The notes under the pieces were generated by a model that did no database searches, was not told the origin of the DNA, and saw only the letters and a program-made list of their open reading frames with translations. From positions 1 through 64,000 of the forward strand of contig NZ_CAKKLP010000001.1 of assembly GCF_918698085.1 (NCBI RefSeq): a DNA stretch of 64,000 nt, given 5' to 3'. This DNA comes from Chryseobacterium sp. Bi04 (GTDB lineage Bacteria; Bacteroidota; Bacteroidia; Flavobacteriales; Weeksellaceae). The translations under genes were made by a program, and so were the position numbers. Below are positions 33,684 to 42,974 of the stretch, piece after piece (the first letter of the stretch is position 1; each line of letters opens with the position of its first letter).

Positions 33684-36596
33684 TTAATATCCGAAGATCT
33701 CTTCAAGAGACACTTCCTGGAATTCACCCATTTTGTTGATCGATTCCATATTCAGGTTTTCTTTCTTACCGATGATTGCTGTATTGTATTGTACAGGTTT
33801 CACTTCTGTATTGTAGAATCCTGTAAGCTGAGGCAATGTTAGCCCCTGGATTTCTGCATAAGTATCTTTTCTGATATCATAATCAATACCCAGTTTTTTC
33901 AGTGCAAGCTGGCTAAAGAAGATATTCGTTCTGTTTACTCTGTTAGAAGCAATCTGCTTCAGGGCAGAACCTCTTGCATTATCAAACTGTGCCGGGATTT
34001 GTGGCAATTCTGCCATCAGATCGTTCATTGCACTTACCGCCAAAGGAAGCTTATTAGACTGTGTTCCTATATAATTAGTAACATAATTTGCATGTCCTTT
34101 TTCTGATGCATTACCATAAGAAACATAGGCTGAATAGGCTAAAGACTTACTTTCTCTGATCTCCTGGAAAACAATTGAGGAAAGGCCTCTTCCGAAGTAT
34201 TCGTTGAAAACATTTGATTTTCCAAAATTGCTAAGGTTTACCGTACTTCCTTTTGCCACTTTCGCCATCTCCATCTGCACCATATCATAATTGGTAAAAT
34301 ACACCTTTCCGGTTGTGGCAGGTTCTGCATATTCTTTAGCTTTTGCAGGCTGAAGGCTTGCATTCACAACATAAGGCTTAACCGCTTTCTCCATCCCCGA
34401 CTGATCCTGTCCGTAAAGGAATATCTGATAAGGATACTGATTCAGTGTTTTAATCTTTTTGATAAGCTCCGTAACATCTATGCTCTCAAGACGCTCTTTA
34501 GACACAATATCCGTCATTCTTGAATCCTTACCATACTTGGCATAATTCGAAAGAGCAGCCATGATTCTCCCTTTATCTTTCTTTCCTACGGCTCTGGCCT
34601 CCAGGATCGTTTTTACGGTCTGACTGTATATTGCTTTATCTGCTTTTACATTCGTCATCCAGTGATTCATCAGCTCTACCCCTTTTTTCATATTGCTCTC
34701 AAGACCGGTCAGGGTAACGATCATCTGATCGTTGGAAGTTCTGATGCTGTTGCTGATTCCCAATTTATAGAATTCTTCTTTTAACTGCTCGGGAGTATAT
34801 TTGTCTGTACCCAGATATCCAAAAACAGTTCCTGCAATAGAAAGCTCTTTATCATTATCCGTTCCGAAAGGAAAAACATAACTTACCTGGGCAATTTCAT
34901 TATACTTATTTTTTACAAAACTTACCGTCTTATCTTTCACTTGTGAGTTTTGAATCGCTGTTTTATAATCAATAAACTCAGGCTTGATTTCAGCTACTTT
35001 TGTGCTTAAAATACCTTTAAGAAAAGGAGACTGAACATCTCTGTTCAGTTTAATGGGAGTAATTCCCGGGTTTTCTACCCTTACAAGCTTATCATTGACC
35101 CCTTTTTCTTTATAAACGACTACGTAATTATCTTTAAAGAATTCATTGGCAAACTTTACCACATCAGCTTTTGTGATCTTCTCATACTGATTGATCTCAT
35201 CAAGTTCCTGTTCCCATGTTCTTCCCTTAATGTAAGAATCGTAAAGTTCTGTAGCTAACCCGTCTGCCGTTTCCCAGCCTTTCATACGCTGAACTTTCTT
35301 ATCATTTATAATAGCTTTGAATATCCAGTCCGGAAATTGTCCCTTTTTCACAAGATCCAGCTGATCAAGCAATAACTTTTTAGCTTCGTCAAAACTTTGC
35401 CCTTCTTTAGGAGTTACGGTCAACGCAAACAGACCATACATTTTGAACGGTGATTCGTAGGCACCTGCTCCAAGGGTCTTTTGCTTTTGATTAATATTAA
35501 GGTCAATTAATCCGGCATCACCATTATTACTTAAGATCTCTGCAACAACATCTGCCAATCTTGCTTCCTGACTTCCATAAGAATCTGTTCTCCATGCCAT
35601 GGTCATTCTTTGTGTAGACGGACTTTTTACAGTTCTGGAAACCACTTTTGTCATAGGCTCTTCTGTTACCATCTTTTTCATCGGAAGGTCTTTGTATTTG
35701 AAAGCACCAAAATATTGATCAACTAATTTTATAGTTTTGTCAAAGTCAATATCTCCCACCAATACGACAGCCATATTATTAGGAACATAATAGGTATCAA
35801 AATACTTATGAATTGCTACCATTGAAGGGCTCTTTAAGTGTTCTGAAGTTCCAATCGTTGTCTGCTGCCCGTTCGGGTGTTTAGGGAAAAGAGCTTCCAT
35901 TAAAGCATAGTTTACAAGACGTCCGTCATTATCCTGAGCTCTGTTGTACTCTTCATACACCGCTTCAAGCTCTGTATGGAAAAGACGCAGTACCAATTCT
36001 GAAAAACGCTCTTTTTCTACTCTCAGCCATTTTTCAAGTTCGTTGGATGGGATATTGTTTTTATAAACCGTTTCATCCAGCCACGTATGGGCATTGGTTC
36101 CTGTTGCTCCCAGTGAAGAGATTGCCTTGTCATATTCATTGGCAATGGCATATTTTGAAGCCTCCTGAGATACCTCATCTATCTTTTTGTAAAGTTCTTT
36201 CTTCTTTGCAGGATCTTTTTCAGCTTTATGCTGCTCATAAAGATCGGAAATTTGCTGTAGCAAAGCCTTTTCCTTTGCCCAGTCCTGAGTTCCCAGATTG
36301 GATGTACCCTTGAAGACCATATGTTCAAGGTAGTGGGCTAATCCCGTATTATCACCTGGGTCATTATTAGATCCTGTTCTTACAGGAATATAGGTTTGAA
36401 TTCTCGGAGCATCTTCATTTTTTGCAAGATAAACCTTCAGTCCGTTTTTCAAAGTATATACTCTTACACCGGCCTGATCATTCTTTACCGTTTCATAGGT
36501 ATACCCTTGGGCATCCGTAAGTTTTTGTGTCTCGAATTTCTGTGCCATTGCACTTAACATGCAGAAAAGCGAAACAGAAATAAAAAATTTCTTCAT
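33684..36596 (-). CDS. M16 family zinc metallopeptidase, two-domain
   Basis: A 970-residue periplasmic or secreted protease of the insulinase/pitrilysin family. A signal peptide (MKKFFISVSLFCMLSAMAQ) precedes the inverted zinc motif HYLEH (residues 88-92). The third ligand Glu is probably in the EAVYEEYNRAQ helix. A second, non-catalytic M16 half follows, with a conserved RGLSSIVFQEIRESKSLAYS segment. It has its own terminator, and the 365-base gap upstream probably carries its promoter. It sits between two flexirubin blocks but has no evident role in pigment synthesis. Confidence 0.93.
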   Translation of the reverse strand: MKKFFISVSLFCMLSAMAQKFETQKLTDAQGYTYETVKNDQAGVRVYTLKNGLKVYLAKNEDAPRIQTYIPVRTGSNNDPGDNTGLAHYLEHMVFKGTSNLGTQDWAKEKALLQQISDLYEQHKAEKDPAKKKELYKKIDEVSQEASKYAIANEYDKAISSLGATGTNAHTWLDETVYKNNIPSNELEKWLRVEKERFSELVLRLFHTELEAVYEEYNRAQDNDGRLVNYALMEALFPKHPNGQQTTIGTSEHLKSPSMVAIHKYFDTYYVPNNMAVVLVGDIDFDKTIKLVDQYFGAFKYKDLPMKKMVTEEPMTKVVSRTVKSPSTQRMTMAWRTDSYGSQEARLADVVAEILSNNGDAGLIDLNINQKQKTLGAGAYESPFKMYGLFALTVTPKEGQSFDEAKKLLLDQLDLVKKGQFPDWIFKAIINDKKVQRMKGWETADGLATELYDSYIKGRTWEQELDEINQYEKITKADVVKFANEFFKDNYVVVYKEKGVNDKLVRVENPGITPIKLNRDVQSPFLKGILSTKVAEIKPEFIDYKTAIQNSQVKDKTVSFVKNKYNEIAQVSYVFPFGTDNDKELSIAGTVFGYLGTDKYTPEQLKEEFYKLGISNSIRTSNDQMIVTLTGLESNMKKGVELMNHWMTNVKADKAIYSQTVKTILEARAVGKKDKGRIMAALSNYAKYGKDSRMTDIVSKERLESIDVTELIKKIKTLNQYPYQIFLYGQDQSGMEKAVKPYVVNASLQPAKAKEYAEPATTGKVYFTNYDMVQMEMAKVAKGSTVNLSNFGKSNVFNEYFGRGLSSIVFQEIRESKSLAYSAYVSYGNASEKGHANYVTNYIGTQSNKLPLAVSAMNDLMAELPQIPAQFDNARGSALKQIASNRVNRTNIFFSQLALKKLGIDYDIRKDTYAEIQGLTLPQLTGFYNTEVKPVQYNTAIIGKKENLNMESINKMGEFQEVSLEEIFGY

Positions 36597-36961
36597 AGTT
36601 GGTAGTTAACAATTAATTTTATAATCAGATTTCTCAAAAACATTAGTCTCACAATACAATACACTTGTTACAGCAAATCCATTACAAGACAAATAATAAA
36701 AGCCTATTGAAGGTTAGGATGATATTCTTTCCGATGAGTTATGTTTAAATTAAAATAATAGTAAAAGCTAAAAACATATTCGATCAAACTTGATAAAAAC
36801 TCAAAATTATCCTTCCATATAACTATACTCCACGACAATAACTCCTCAAAATTTAATATGATTTACATATAATGTATTTTCACTATTTTAGCCAACTGAT
36901 TAAAAAAATCAAAACAGGTGAACTATTTTTCATCTGGAATCTAAAAAATAGTATTATTTAG
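36597..36961. other. divergent intergenic region between the peptidase and block B
   Basis: These 365 bases separate two divergent genes and should hold both promoters. I see no strict TTG-N19-TAnnTTTG match in the plus direction. The minus-strand box TAATTTTG (36802-36809) is a weak candidate for the peptidase. The only strong structure is a 9-base inverted repeat at 36922-36952, listed separately. Confidence 0.5.
36922..36952 (+). promoter_or_regulatory. inverted repeat just upstream of the HTH-like gene
   Basis: ACTATTTTT (36922-36930) and its exact complement AAAAATAGT (36944-36952) are separated by 13 bases and end nine bases before the ATG at 36962. It could be an operator for the small DNA-binding-like protein encoded next, or a leader hairpin. 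Confidence 0.45.
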
Positions 36962-37366
36962 ATGAAAAAACAAGACCTACCTCAAGACGAAAGCAACCTG
37001 AAATCCGCCAACATGACAGAAGTACTGTATGTAACGGACGAAAATAACAACTATACTACAGCAAACAGCACAGGCTGGGATGCAAAGAAAGCTGCTTTGG
37101 ATGAATCTATGGAGCTCATTTATGAAAGAATTGAGGAAGCCAAGCAAAACGTTGCCAATAAAACTGTAAGTCCTATCGTTTATTTTATGGAGCTGAATAA
37201 AATGGATCTTGGAGTACTTGCCTCTTATGTAGGAATGTGGCAATGGAGGGTGAAAAGACATTTTAAGCCCAGAATATTTACAACACTAAGCGAAACTGCA
37301 CTGAAAAAATATGCTGATGCATTTGGAATTTCAGTGGATGAATTAAAAAACTTCGATGGGAAATAA
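36962..37366 (+). CDS. small HTH-like protein at the head of flexirubin block B
   Basis: A 134-residue cytoplasmic protein. The C-terminal half reads like a divergent XRE helix-turn-helix: MDLGVLASYVGMWQWRVKRH would be the recognition part, and LKKYADAFGISVDELKNF closely follows the usual ending L-x-K-(I/Y)-A-x-A-(L/F)-x-(I/V)-S-x-D-E-L. The N-terminal ~55 residues are acidic and Asn-rich (VTDENNNYTTANSTGWDAKK). As the first gene of block B with a palindrome before its ATG, it may regulate the locus; no exact family is recognised. The next gene starts 56 bases on. Confidence 0.7.
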   Translation: MKKQDLPQDESNLKSANMTEVLYVTDENNNYTTANSTGWDAKKAALDESMELIYERIEEAKQNVANKTVSPIVYFMELNKMDLGVLASYVGMWQWRVKRHFKPRIFTTLSETALKKYADAFGISVDELKNFDGK

Positions 37367-37422
37367 ATGGAAGCATTCTATGCAAAATTCCATTGAACCA
37401 ATGAAAAAGATAAAAGCTGCAA

Positions 37423-38418
37423 ATGAAATTAAACTTTGAACACCATCAGACTGCGCATTGCGAAAACGGTGTTGCTTCTAATCTACTGCTTAATAAAGGA
37501 CTGAAACTAAGTGAGCCTATGATCTTCGGAATAGGTTCCGGATTATTTTTCGTCTATCTTCCCTTTTTAAAGGTAAATTTTGCTCCCGGCTTCAGCTATC
37601 GTCCGATGCCCGGTGCTATTTTCAGCAAAGCAGCCAAAAGATTGGGAATTAAAATAAAGAGAGAGAAATTTTCCAATCCTCAGGACGCTCAAAAAGCACT
37701 GGAAAGAAATCTGGAGCAAAATATCCCTACAGGGCTACAGGTAGGAGTTTTCAACCTTACATATTTCCCTGAAGAATATAAATTTCACTTCAATGCCCAC
37801 AACCTTGTGGTATATGGTAAAGAAGACGGAAAATTCCTGATCAGTGATCCTGTCATGGATTATGTCACCTCACTTTCGGAAGCCGAACTGGAAAAAGTAA
37901 GATATGCCAAAGGAGCCCTTCCCCCAAAAGGACATATGTATTATCCTGTCTATGTTCCTCAAAATATCAATCTTGAAGAAGCTATAAAGAAAGGAATCAA
38001 AGATACCTGTAAAAATATGCTGGCACCGGTACCCCTTATTGGTGTGAGAGCCATGAGATGGGTAGCCAAAAGCATCCCTAAATGGGCAGAAAAGAAAGGC
38101 ACAAAGGTAACCAACCACTATCTGGGGCAGCTGATCAGAATGCAGGAAGAAATAGGGACCGGCGGAGGTGGCTTCAGATTTATTTACGGAGCCTTTCTTC
38201 AGGAAGCGGCAGTAATCCTCAAAAATGAACAGTTAAAAGAACTGTCACAGGAAATTACAGCTATTGGTGACCTTTGGAGAGATTTTGCTGTAGACATTGC
38301 CAGAGTGTATAAAAACAGAAATTCAAAAAGCAATATCTACAATGAACTTTCAAAAACAATGCTTCATATTGCAGATCTCGAAGAAGCTTTCTATAAAAAA
38401 CTGAGAAAAGCAATCTGA
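37423..38418 (+). CDS. BtrH-like acyltransferase (BtrH_N domain)
   Basis: A 331-residue protein resembling BtrH, which in butirosin synthesis moves an acyl group from an acyl carrier protein to its acceptor. The N-terminus FEHHQTAHCENGVASN holds the likely nucleophile Cys13. Further on, FNAHNLVVYG (His126) and LISDPV (Asp142) complete a papain-like Cys-His-Asp set. The C-terminal half is helical (DUF4872-like). BtrH-type proteins recur in flexirubin and aryl polyene loci. It could transfer the aryl polyene from ACP to the dialkylresorcinol, though this is inference. It is one base upstream of the ABC ATPase. Confidence 0.82.
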   Translation: MKLNFEHHQTAHCENGVASNLLLNKGLKLSEPMIFGIGSGLFFVYLPFLKVNFAPGFSYRPMPGAIFSKAAKRLGIKIKREKFSNPQDAQKALERNLEQNIPTGLQVGVFNLTYFPEEYKFHFNAHNLVVYGKEDGKFLISDPVMDYVTSLSEAELEKVRYAKGALPPKGHMYYPVYVPQNINLEEAIKKGIKDTCKNMLAPVPLIGVRAMRWVAKSIPKWAEKKGTKVTNHYLGQLIRMQEEIGTGGGGFRFIYGAFLQEAAVILKNEQLKELSQEITAIGDLWRDFAVDIARVYKNRNSKSNIYNELSKTMLHIADLEEAFYKKLRKAI

Positions 38419-38419
38419 T

Positions 38420-39178
38420 ATGGCAGAAAATATGATTGAGGTTAAAAATCTATATAAAAAATACAAAAATTCTGATGAATTTTCTGTCAATGATATCACG
38501 TTGAATATTGACAAAAATGAAATCTACGGAATTCTTGGACCTAACGGAGCCGGTAAAACCACCCTTATTTCCATGCTCTCTGGACTTATCAAGCCCACTT
38601 CCGGGAAATTCCTGATCAATGGGATGTCTCCCCAGAAGGATAATTTTAAAATCAGACAGATCATTGGTATTGTCCCTCAGGAATATGCACTTTATCCTAC
38701 GCTTACGGCAAGAGAAAATCTCATGTTTTTCGGAAGCCTGTATGGATTAAAACATAAACAGCTCCTCAAAGCTATTGATGAATCCCTGGAAATGATGGGG
38801 CTTTCAAAGTTTGCCGATAAACAGGTGGGACAATTTTCCGGAGGAATGAAACGCCGTTGTAACCTCATCGCAGGAACACTTCATAACCCGAAAGTTTTAT
38901 TTTTGGATGAACCCACGGTAGGAGTTGATGTTCAATCCAAAAAAGTGATTATTGATTTTCTTCAGGAACTGAATAAAAACGGGACTTGTATCATTTATAC
39001 TTCACATCACCTTTCCGAGGCCGAAGAATTCTGTACAAAAATTGCCATCATTGATAAAGGAAAGATTCATGCTGTAGGAACCCCTGAAGAGCTGGTTTCT
39101 CAGATTGCTCACGCCGAAAACCTGGAGGATGTTTTCATTTCATTAACCGGAAAAGAATTAAGAGATGTTGTTGTATAA
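38420..39178 (+). CDS. ABC transporter ATP-binding protein
   Basis: The 252-residue ATPase subunit of an ABC-2 type exporter. Walker A is GPNGAGKTT (residues ~40-48), the Q-loop is in IGIVPQEYALYPTLT, the signature is FSGGMKRR, Walker B is VLFLDEPTVGVD, and the switch His is in YTSHHLSEAEEF. It overlaps its permease gene by 14 bases and follows the BtrH-like gene by one base. Probably it exports the pigment, a glycan or a lipid made by this locus. Confidence 0.95.
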   Translation: MAENMIEVKNLYKKYKNSDEFSVNDITLNIDKNEIYGILGPNGAGKTTLISMLSGLIKPTSGKFLINGMSPQKDNFKIRQIIGIVPQEYALYPTLTARENLMFFGSLYGLKHKQLLKAIDESLEMMGLSKFADKQVGQFSGGMKRRCNLIAGTLHNPKVLFLDEPTVGVDVQSKKVIIDFLQELNKNGTCIIYTSHHLSEAEEFCTKIAIIDKGKIHAVGTPEELVSQIAHAENLEDVFISLTGKELRDVVV

Positions 39179-40433
39179 ACTGTGGAGAAGCTTTATTAAG
39201 GAAATTCTTCTCCTGAAAAGAGATATCGGAGGAATAGTCATCATTTTTGTGATGCCTTTGCTTTTAATTGTTACCATTACCCTGATTCAGGATTCCACCT
39301 TTAAAAATCTTGAAGGCTCAAAAATCCCGATTATTTTTATTGACAATGACAAATCAGAGGTTTCCAAAAGTATAAAAGGGGAACTGGAAAACAGCAAGAC
39401 ATTCCTGCTACTGACCAATTTCAACGAAAAGTCTGCTCAGAAAGCAGTTTTCTCAGGAGAGTATCAGATGGCTATTGTCATTCCTGAAAATCTGACAAAA
39501 GACCTCAATTCCAATATTGATTCAAAAGTTCAGACGATAGTAAGTTCATTTGGATTGGAAACAGATTCTGCAGCAGTCAGAAAACCGGATTCAAAAACAA
39601 AAGAAATTCACTTATACTTTGATCCAGCTACCAATGCAGGATTCAAAAATTCGGTCATGAATTCTGTCAATAAGATGGTTTTTGAAATCGAGAATAAAAA
39701 AATTTATAAAGCATTCCAGGAGCAGCTGGGAACAACAGAGAACCTCAGCGAGAATAAAAATCTGATCAGCTTTAAAGAGATCACCCCTAAGAAAGGAAAA
39801 ATGGATGTGATGCCGAATTCCGTTCAGCATAACGTTCCTGCATGGGCCCTTTTTGCTATCTTTTTCATCGTTGTTCCGCTATCTATCAATCTGGTAAAAG
39901 AAAAAAGTCAGGGAACCAGTGTACGGGCAAGAATAAGCCCTACTCCTTATTTTGTTCATATTTTAGGAAAAACATTTACATACCTTATCATTTGTATCAT
40001 TCAGTTTTTATTGATGGTAGCAGTAGGAATCTATCTTTTTCCTTATATGGATCTTCCGGCATTTGATGTTTCCGGAAAAATGTTTCAGCTTATTATGGTA
40101 ACCTTGTTTTCGGGGCTTGCAGCCATTGGATTTGGTGTTTTGCTGGGTACCATAGCGGATACCCAGGAACAGTCGGCACCTTTTGGAGCCACTTCGGTTG
40201 TTGTGTTGGCCGCTATCGGAGGAATATGGGTTCCCGTATTTTTAATGCCTGAATTCATGCAGACCGTAGCCAAGTTCTCTCCTATGAACTGGGGGCTGAA
40301 TGCTTATTACGACATTATCTTAAGGAACAGCGGAATTGGTGGAATTGCTAAAGAATTAGTATTTTTATTTGTATTTTACCTTGCCACCATATCCATATCG
40401 ATTTTTTACGAAAGAAAACTCCATAATGTTTAA
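39165..40433 (+). CDS. ABC-2 type transporter permease
   Basis: A 422-residue membrane subunit. It has one N-terminal helix (GGIVIIFVMPLLLIVTITLI), a large extracytoplasmic domain (~residues 40-220) and then five or six membrane segments, including VPAWALFAIFFIVVPLSINL and TFTYLIICIIQFLLMVAVGI. The layout is that of the ABC2_membrane_3 (YhiH/YhhJ-like) group. It overlaps the ATPase gene by 14 bases, implying coupled translation. Substrate unknown; the context suggests a flexirubin-related lipid. Confidence 0.93.
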   Translation: MLLYKLWRSFIKEILLLKRDIGGIVIIFVMPLLLIVTITLIQDSTFKNLEGSKIPIIFIDNDKSEVSKSIKGELENSKTFLLLTNFNEKSAQKAVFSGEYQMAIVIPENLTKDLNSNIDSKVQTIVSSFGLETDSAAVRKPDSKTKEIHLYFDPATNAGFKNSVMNSVNKMVFEIENKKIYKAFQEQLGTTENLSENKNLISFKEITPKKGKMDVMPNSVQHNVPAWALFAIFFIVVPLSINLVKEKSQGTSVRARISPTPYFVHILGKTFTYLIICIIQFLLMVAVGIYLFPYMDLPAFDVSGKMFQLIMVTLFSGLAAIGFGVLLGTIADTQEQSAPFGATSVVVLAAIGGIWVPVFLMPEFMQTVAKFSPMNWGLNAYYDIILRNSGIGGIAKELVFLFVFYLATISISIFYERKLHNV

Positions 40434-40488
40434 ATCAGGAGTTTCCTGAACCTCACAGAAAGAAAAAAATATAGGAAGAAAAGAAAAA

Positions 40489-40917
40489 ATGCAGTCTAAA
40501 AAAAACATATTAACCTGTACCGAAGAAGTAAGGGTACGGTTCAATGAGACAGATCCGCTGGGAATTGTCTGGCATGGTCATTATATTGTTTATTTTGAAG
40601 ATGGCAGAGAGGCCTTTGGCCGTCAGCATGGCCTTACATATCTTGATATTCAGAAGGCAGGATTTGTAACGCCTATTGTAAAAAGTACCTGTGAGCATTT
40701 TCTTCCTTTAAAATATGGTGAGACCTTCAGAATTGTCACTACATTTATTAATACAGTTTCAGCCAAGCTGATCTACAAATATGAGCTTTTCAACCAGGAG
40801 GACAAACTGGTTTGCAGTGGAGAAACCATCCAGGTATTCCTGGACAGCGAAGGAAATTTATGTCTTTACAATCCGGAGTTTTTTCAAAGCTGGAAAGATA
40901 AAATGGGATTATCATGA
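40489..40917 (+). CDS. acyl-CoA/ACP thioesterase, 4HBT family
   Basis: A 142-residue hotdog thioesterase with the signature RFNETDPLGIVWHGHYIVYF (catalytic Asp in ETDPLGIVWHG) and CEHFLPLKYGETFRI. A 4HBT thioesterase is a normal member of aryl polyene loci (ApeK-like), where it may release or proofread acyl chains. Its stop overlaps the start of the following ketosynthase gene by four bases (ATGATG region), so expression is coupled. Confidence 0.88.
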   Translation: MQSKKNILTCTEEVRVRFNETDPLGIVWHGHYIVYFEDGREAFGRQHGLTYLDIQKAGFVTPIVKSTCEHFLPLKYGETFRIVTTFINTVSAKLIYKYELFNQEDKLVCSGETIQVFLDSEGNLCLYNPEFFQSWKDKMGLS

Positions 40918-42047
40918 TGAAGGAAATTTTTATTACAGATTATAATTGCGTTACTCCCCTTGGATTTAATGTAAATTCCAACTGGAGTTCACTGTTAGAA
41001 GGGAAATCAGGAGTAGCACTACATAAAATTACAGAAAATCAGGAGGCTGTGTACGCCTCTATGATTGATTCTGAAAAGCTGAACGAAGAATTCAGTAAAA
41101 ACTTTGAAAATCAAAGTTTCACAAGGCTGGAGAAGATGATCCTTCTAAGCCTGAAACCTCTGATAGAGAACCATCCTGTCACAGCAAACACGGCACTTAT
41201 CCTTTCCACCACAAAAGGAAATGTGAGTTTATTAAAAAATCAGACTGTTTTACCCGAAGGTGCTTACCTTGCTGTGTTAGCACAGAAAATTGCAGATTTC
41301 TTTGGGTTTAAAACTAAACCCATTGTTGTTTCCAATGCCTGTGTTTCCGGAGTAATGGCTATTGCTGTTGCCAAAAATATGATTCAGGCAGGATACTATA
41401 AAGACGCTTTTGTGATCGCAGGAGATGAAATTACAGAATTTGTGATTTCGGGCTTTAATTCTTTCCAGGCCCTTGGTACAGAGCCCTGTAAGCCTTATGA
41501 CAAAAACCGGAACGGAATAAATATCGGAGAAGCTGGGGCAGCGGTATATATCACCTTCTCTCCTTCTGAAAATGAGAAATTCAGATTTAAAGTTTTAGGT
41601 GACTCCGCGGTTAATGATGCCAATCATATTTCCGGACCTTCAAGAACCGGAGACGGCCTATATGCCAGCATCAGAAATGCCATGACAGAAGCAAAGGTTT
41701 CTTCAGAGCAAATTGATTTTATCTCGGCTCATGGAACGGCCACCCTGTACAATGATGAAATGGAAGCTATTGCATTCAACAGAATGGAACTTCAAAATGC
41801 TCCGTTAAACAGCATGAAAGGTTTTTACGGACATTGTCTTGGAGCTTCCGGGCTCCTGGAAAGCATTATCTCAATGGAAAGTGCCCGTCACAATATGTTA
41901 CTTCCGTCTAAGAATTTTGAAGAAATGGGCGTATCCCAACTCCTTAATATTATCAGAGAAAATAAGACTGCAACCATTCAATATATTTTGAAAACTGCTT
42001 CAGGATTTGGAGGATGTAATGCAGCAGTGGTGTTGGAAAAATGTTAA
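40914..42047 (+). CDS. beta-ketoacyl-ACP synthase (FabF-like), first of block B
   Basis: A 377-residue ketosynthase for polyene chain elongation on ACP. The catalytic triad is complete: Cys143 in NACVSG, His273 in SAHGTA and His307 in YGHCLGASG. The protein is slightly shorter than FabF (about 410). It overlaps the thioesterase gene in front and is followed one base later by a short ketosynthase-like gene, with which it may form a heterodimer like KS/chain-length-factor pairs. The start is fixed by the ATGATG overlap. Confidence 0.92.
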   Translation: MMKEIFITDYNCVTPLGFNVNSNWSSLLEGKSGVALHKITENQEAVYASMIDSEKLNEEFSKNFENQSFTRLEKMILLSLKPLIENHPVTANTALILSTTKGNVSLLKNQTVLPEGAYLAVLAQKIADFFGFKTKPIVVSNACVSGVMAIAVAKNMIQAGYYKDAFVIAGDEITEFVISGFNSFQALGTEPCKPYDKNRNGINIGEAGAAVYITFSPSENEKFRFKVLGDSAVNDANHISGPSRTGDGLYASIRNAMTEAKVSSEQIDFISAHGTATLYNDEMEAIAFNRMELQNAPLNSMKGFYGHCLGASGLLESIISMESARHNMLLPSKNFEEMGVSQLLNIIRENKTATIQYILKTASGFGGCNAAVVLEKC

Positions 42048-42048
42048 A

Positions 42049-42597
42049 ATGAATATGATGAAGAAAATAACCACCTGTACCCTGGAAAATTCAAAAATAG
42101 CCGTTGATGGAAACGTTGTTTTTGAAAGTGAAACACATTCTTTTCCTGAATTTGCAAAAGAAGCTTATAAAAGTTTGGAACTGAACTATCCCAAGTTCCA
42201 CAAAATGGACAGTTTAAGCAAACTGGCCTTCCTTGCTGCTGAAATGATATTGCAAAACGGGGATCATAGCCGGACCGCTTTGGTTCTTGCCAACACATCA
42301 TCCAGTCTTGATACTGATTTCAAATATCAGGAAAGCATTAATTCTCAGGAAAACTATTTTCCAAGTCCTGCTGTATTTGTTTACACCTTGCCCAATATTT
42401 GCGTAGGTGAAATCAGCATCAAACATAAAATGCAGACGGAGAATGCTTTTTTTGTTTTGGATGAATTTGATGAAAATTTTTTAAACAATTATTCGGAACA
42501 GATTCTCCGGTCCGGAAAAGCAGATAAAGTATTATGTGGCTGGGTTGAATTGTTTCAGGAAAATTATAAAGCTTTTGTATATTTGCTAACCTTATAA
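42049..42597 (+). CDS. short ketosynthase-like protein without active-site residues
   Basis: About 182 residues from the ATG at 42049 (ATGs at 42055 and 42058 are also possible; the frame extends upstream into the ketosynthase gene without reason). The middle part, [20 protein letters not shown] followed by [20 protein letters not shown], resembles the N-terminal half of ketosynthases around the active-site strand. No catalytic Cys in a TACSS context and no His motifs are present. It is about half the size of a ketosynthase and not obviously broken, so it is probably a conserved reduced partner of the preceding enzyme. Confidence 0.75.
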   Translation: MNMMKKITTCTLENSKIAVDGNVVFESETHSFPEFAKEAYKSLELNYPKFHKMDSLSKLAFLAAEMILQNGDHSRTALVLANTSSSLDTDFKYQESINSQENYFPSPAVFVYTLPNICVGEISIKHKMQTENAFFVLDEFDENFLNNYSEQILRSGKADKVLCGWVELFQENYKAFVYLLTL

Positions 42598-42601
42598 AAA
42601 A

Positions 42602-42682
42602 TGTAACCATCTGGCAATCTGAAAATGTAGTAATGATAAGTCATTAATGCATTGGTAAACTGTTATATTGGTACATTGTTAA
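42602..42682. repeat. ACP-flanking palindromic repeat, copy 1
   Basis: A diverged left arm TGTAACCATCTGGCAAT (42602-42618) and a right arm ATTGGTACATTGTTAA (42667-42682) match the two arms of the palindrome at 42975-43025. An extra half copy, ATTGGTAAACTGTTAT, lies at 42651-42666. It ends 13 bases before the first ACP gene. Confidence 0.6.
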
Positions 42683-42695
42683 ATTAAAACTTTTT

Positions 42696-42953
42696 ATGGA
42701 AAACTTAAAAACCGAATTGAAGCACAAAATTATTGAAGTTCTTAACCTTGAAGATGTTTCTGTAGAGGAAATAAAAGATACAGATCCATTATTCGGAGGC
42801 GGGCTGGGACTTGATTCTATCGATGCTTTGGAACTCATCGTCCTTCTCGATAAAGATTACGGAATAAAATTAGCTGATCCTAAAAAAGGAAAGGAAATTT
42901 TCCAATCTATCGAAATCATGGCTCAATTCATCGAAAACAACAGAACAAAATAA
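42696..42953 (+). CDS. acyl carrier protein, first copy
   Basis: An 85-residue ACP that carries the growing polyene or its starter on a 4'-phosphopantetheine arm. The attachment Ser is Ser41 in GLGLDSIDALEL. Helix 1 (MENLKTELKHKIIEVLNLED) and an acidic surface are typical. It is flanked on both sides by copies of a palindromic repeat and sits between a ketosynthase-like gene and a full ketosynthase. The second ACP of the locus is at 57161. Confidence 0.95.
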   Translation: MENLKTELKHKIIEVLNLEDVSVEEIKDTDPLFGGGLGLDSIDALELIVLLDKDYGIKLADPKKGKEIFQSIEIMAQFIENNRTK

Positions 42954-42974
42954 ATTAATATAACAATCTAACGG

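Noticed and set aside
42007..42048. Longer start for the short ketosynthase-like gene
   Set aside because: It would only read out of frame through the last codons of the upstream ketosynthase; the ATG at 42049 follows that stop directly.
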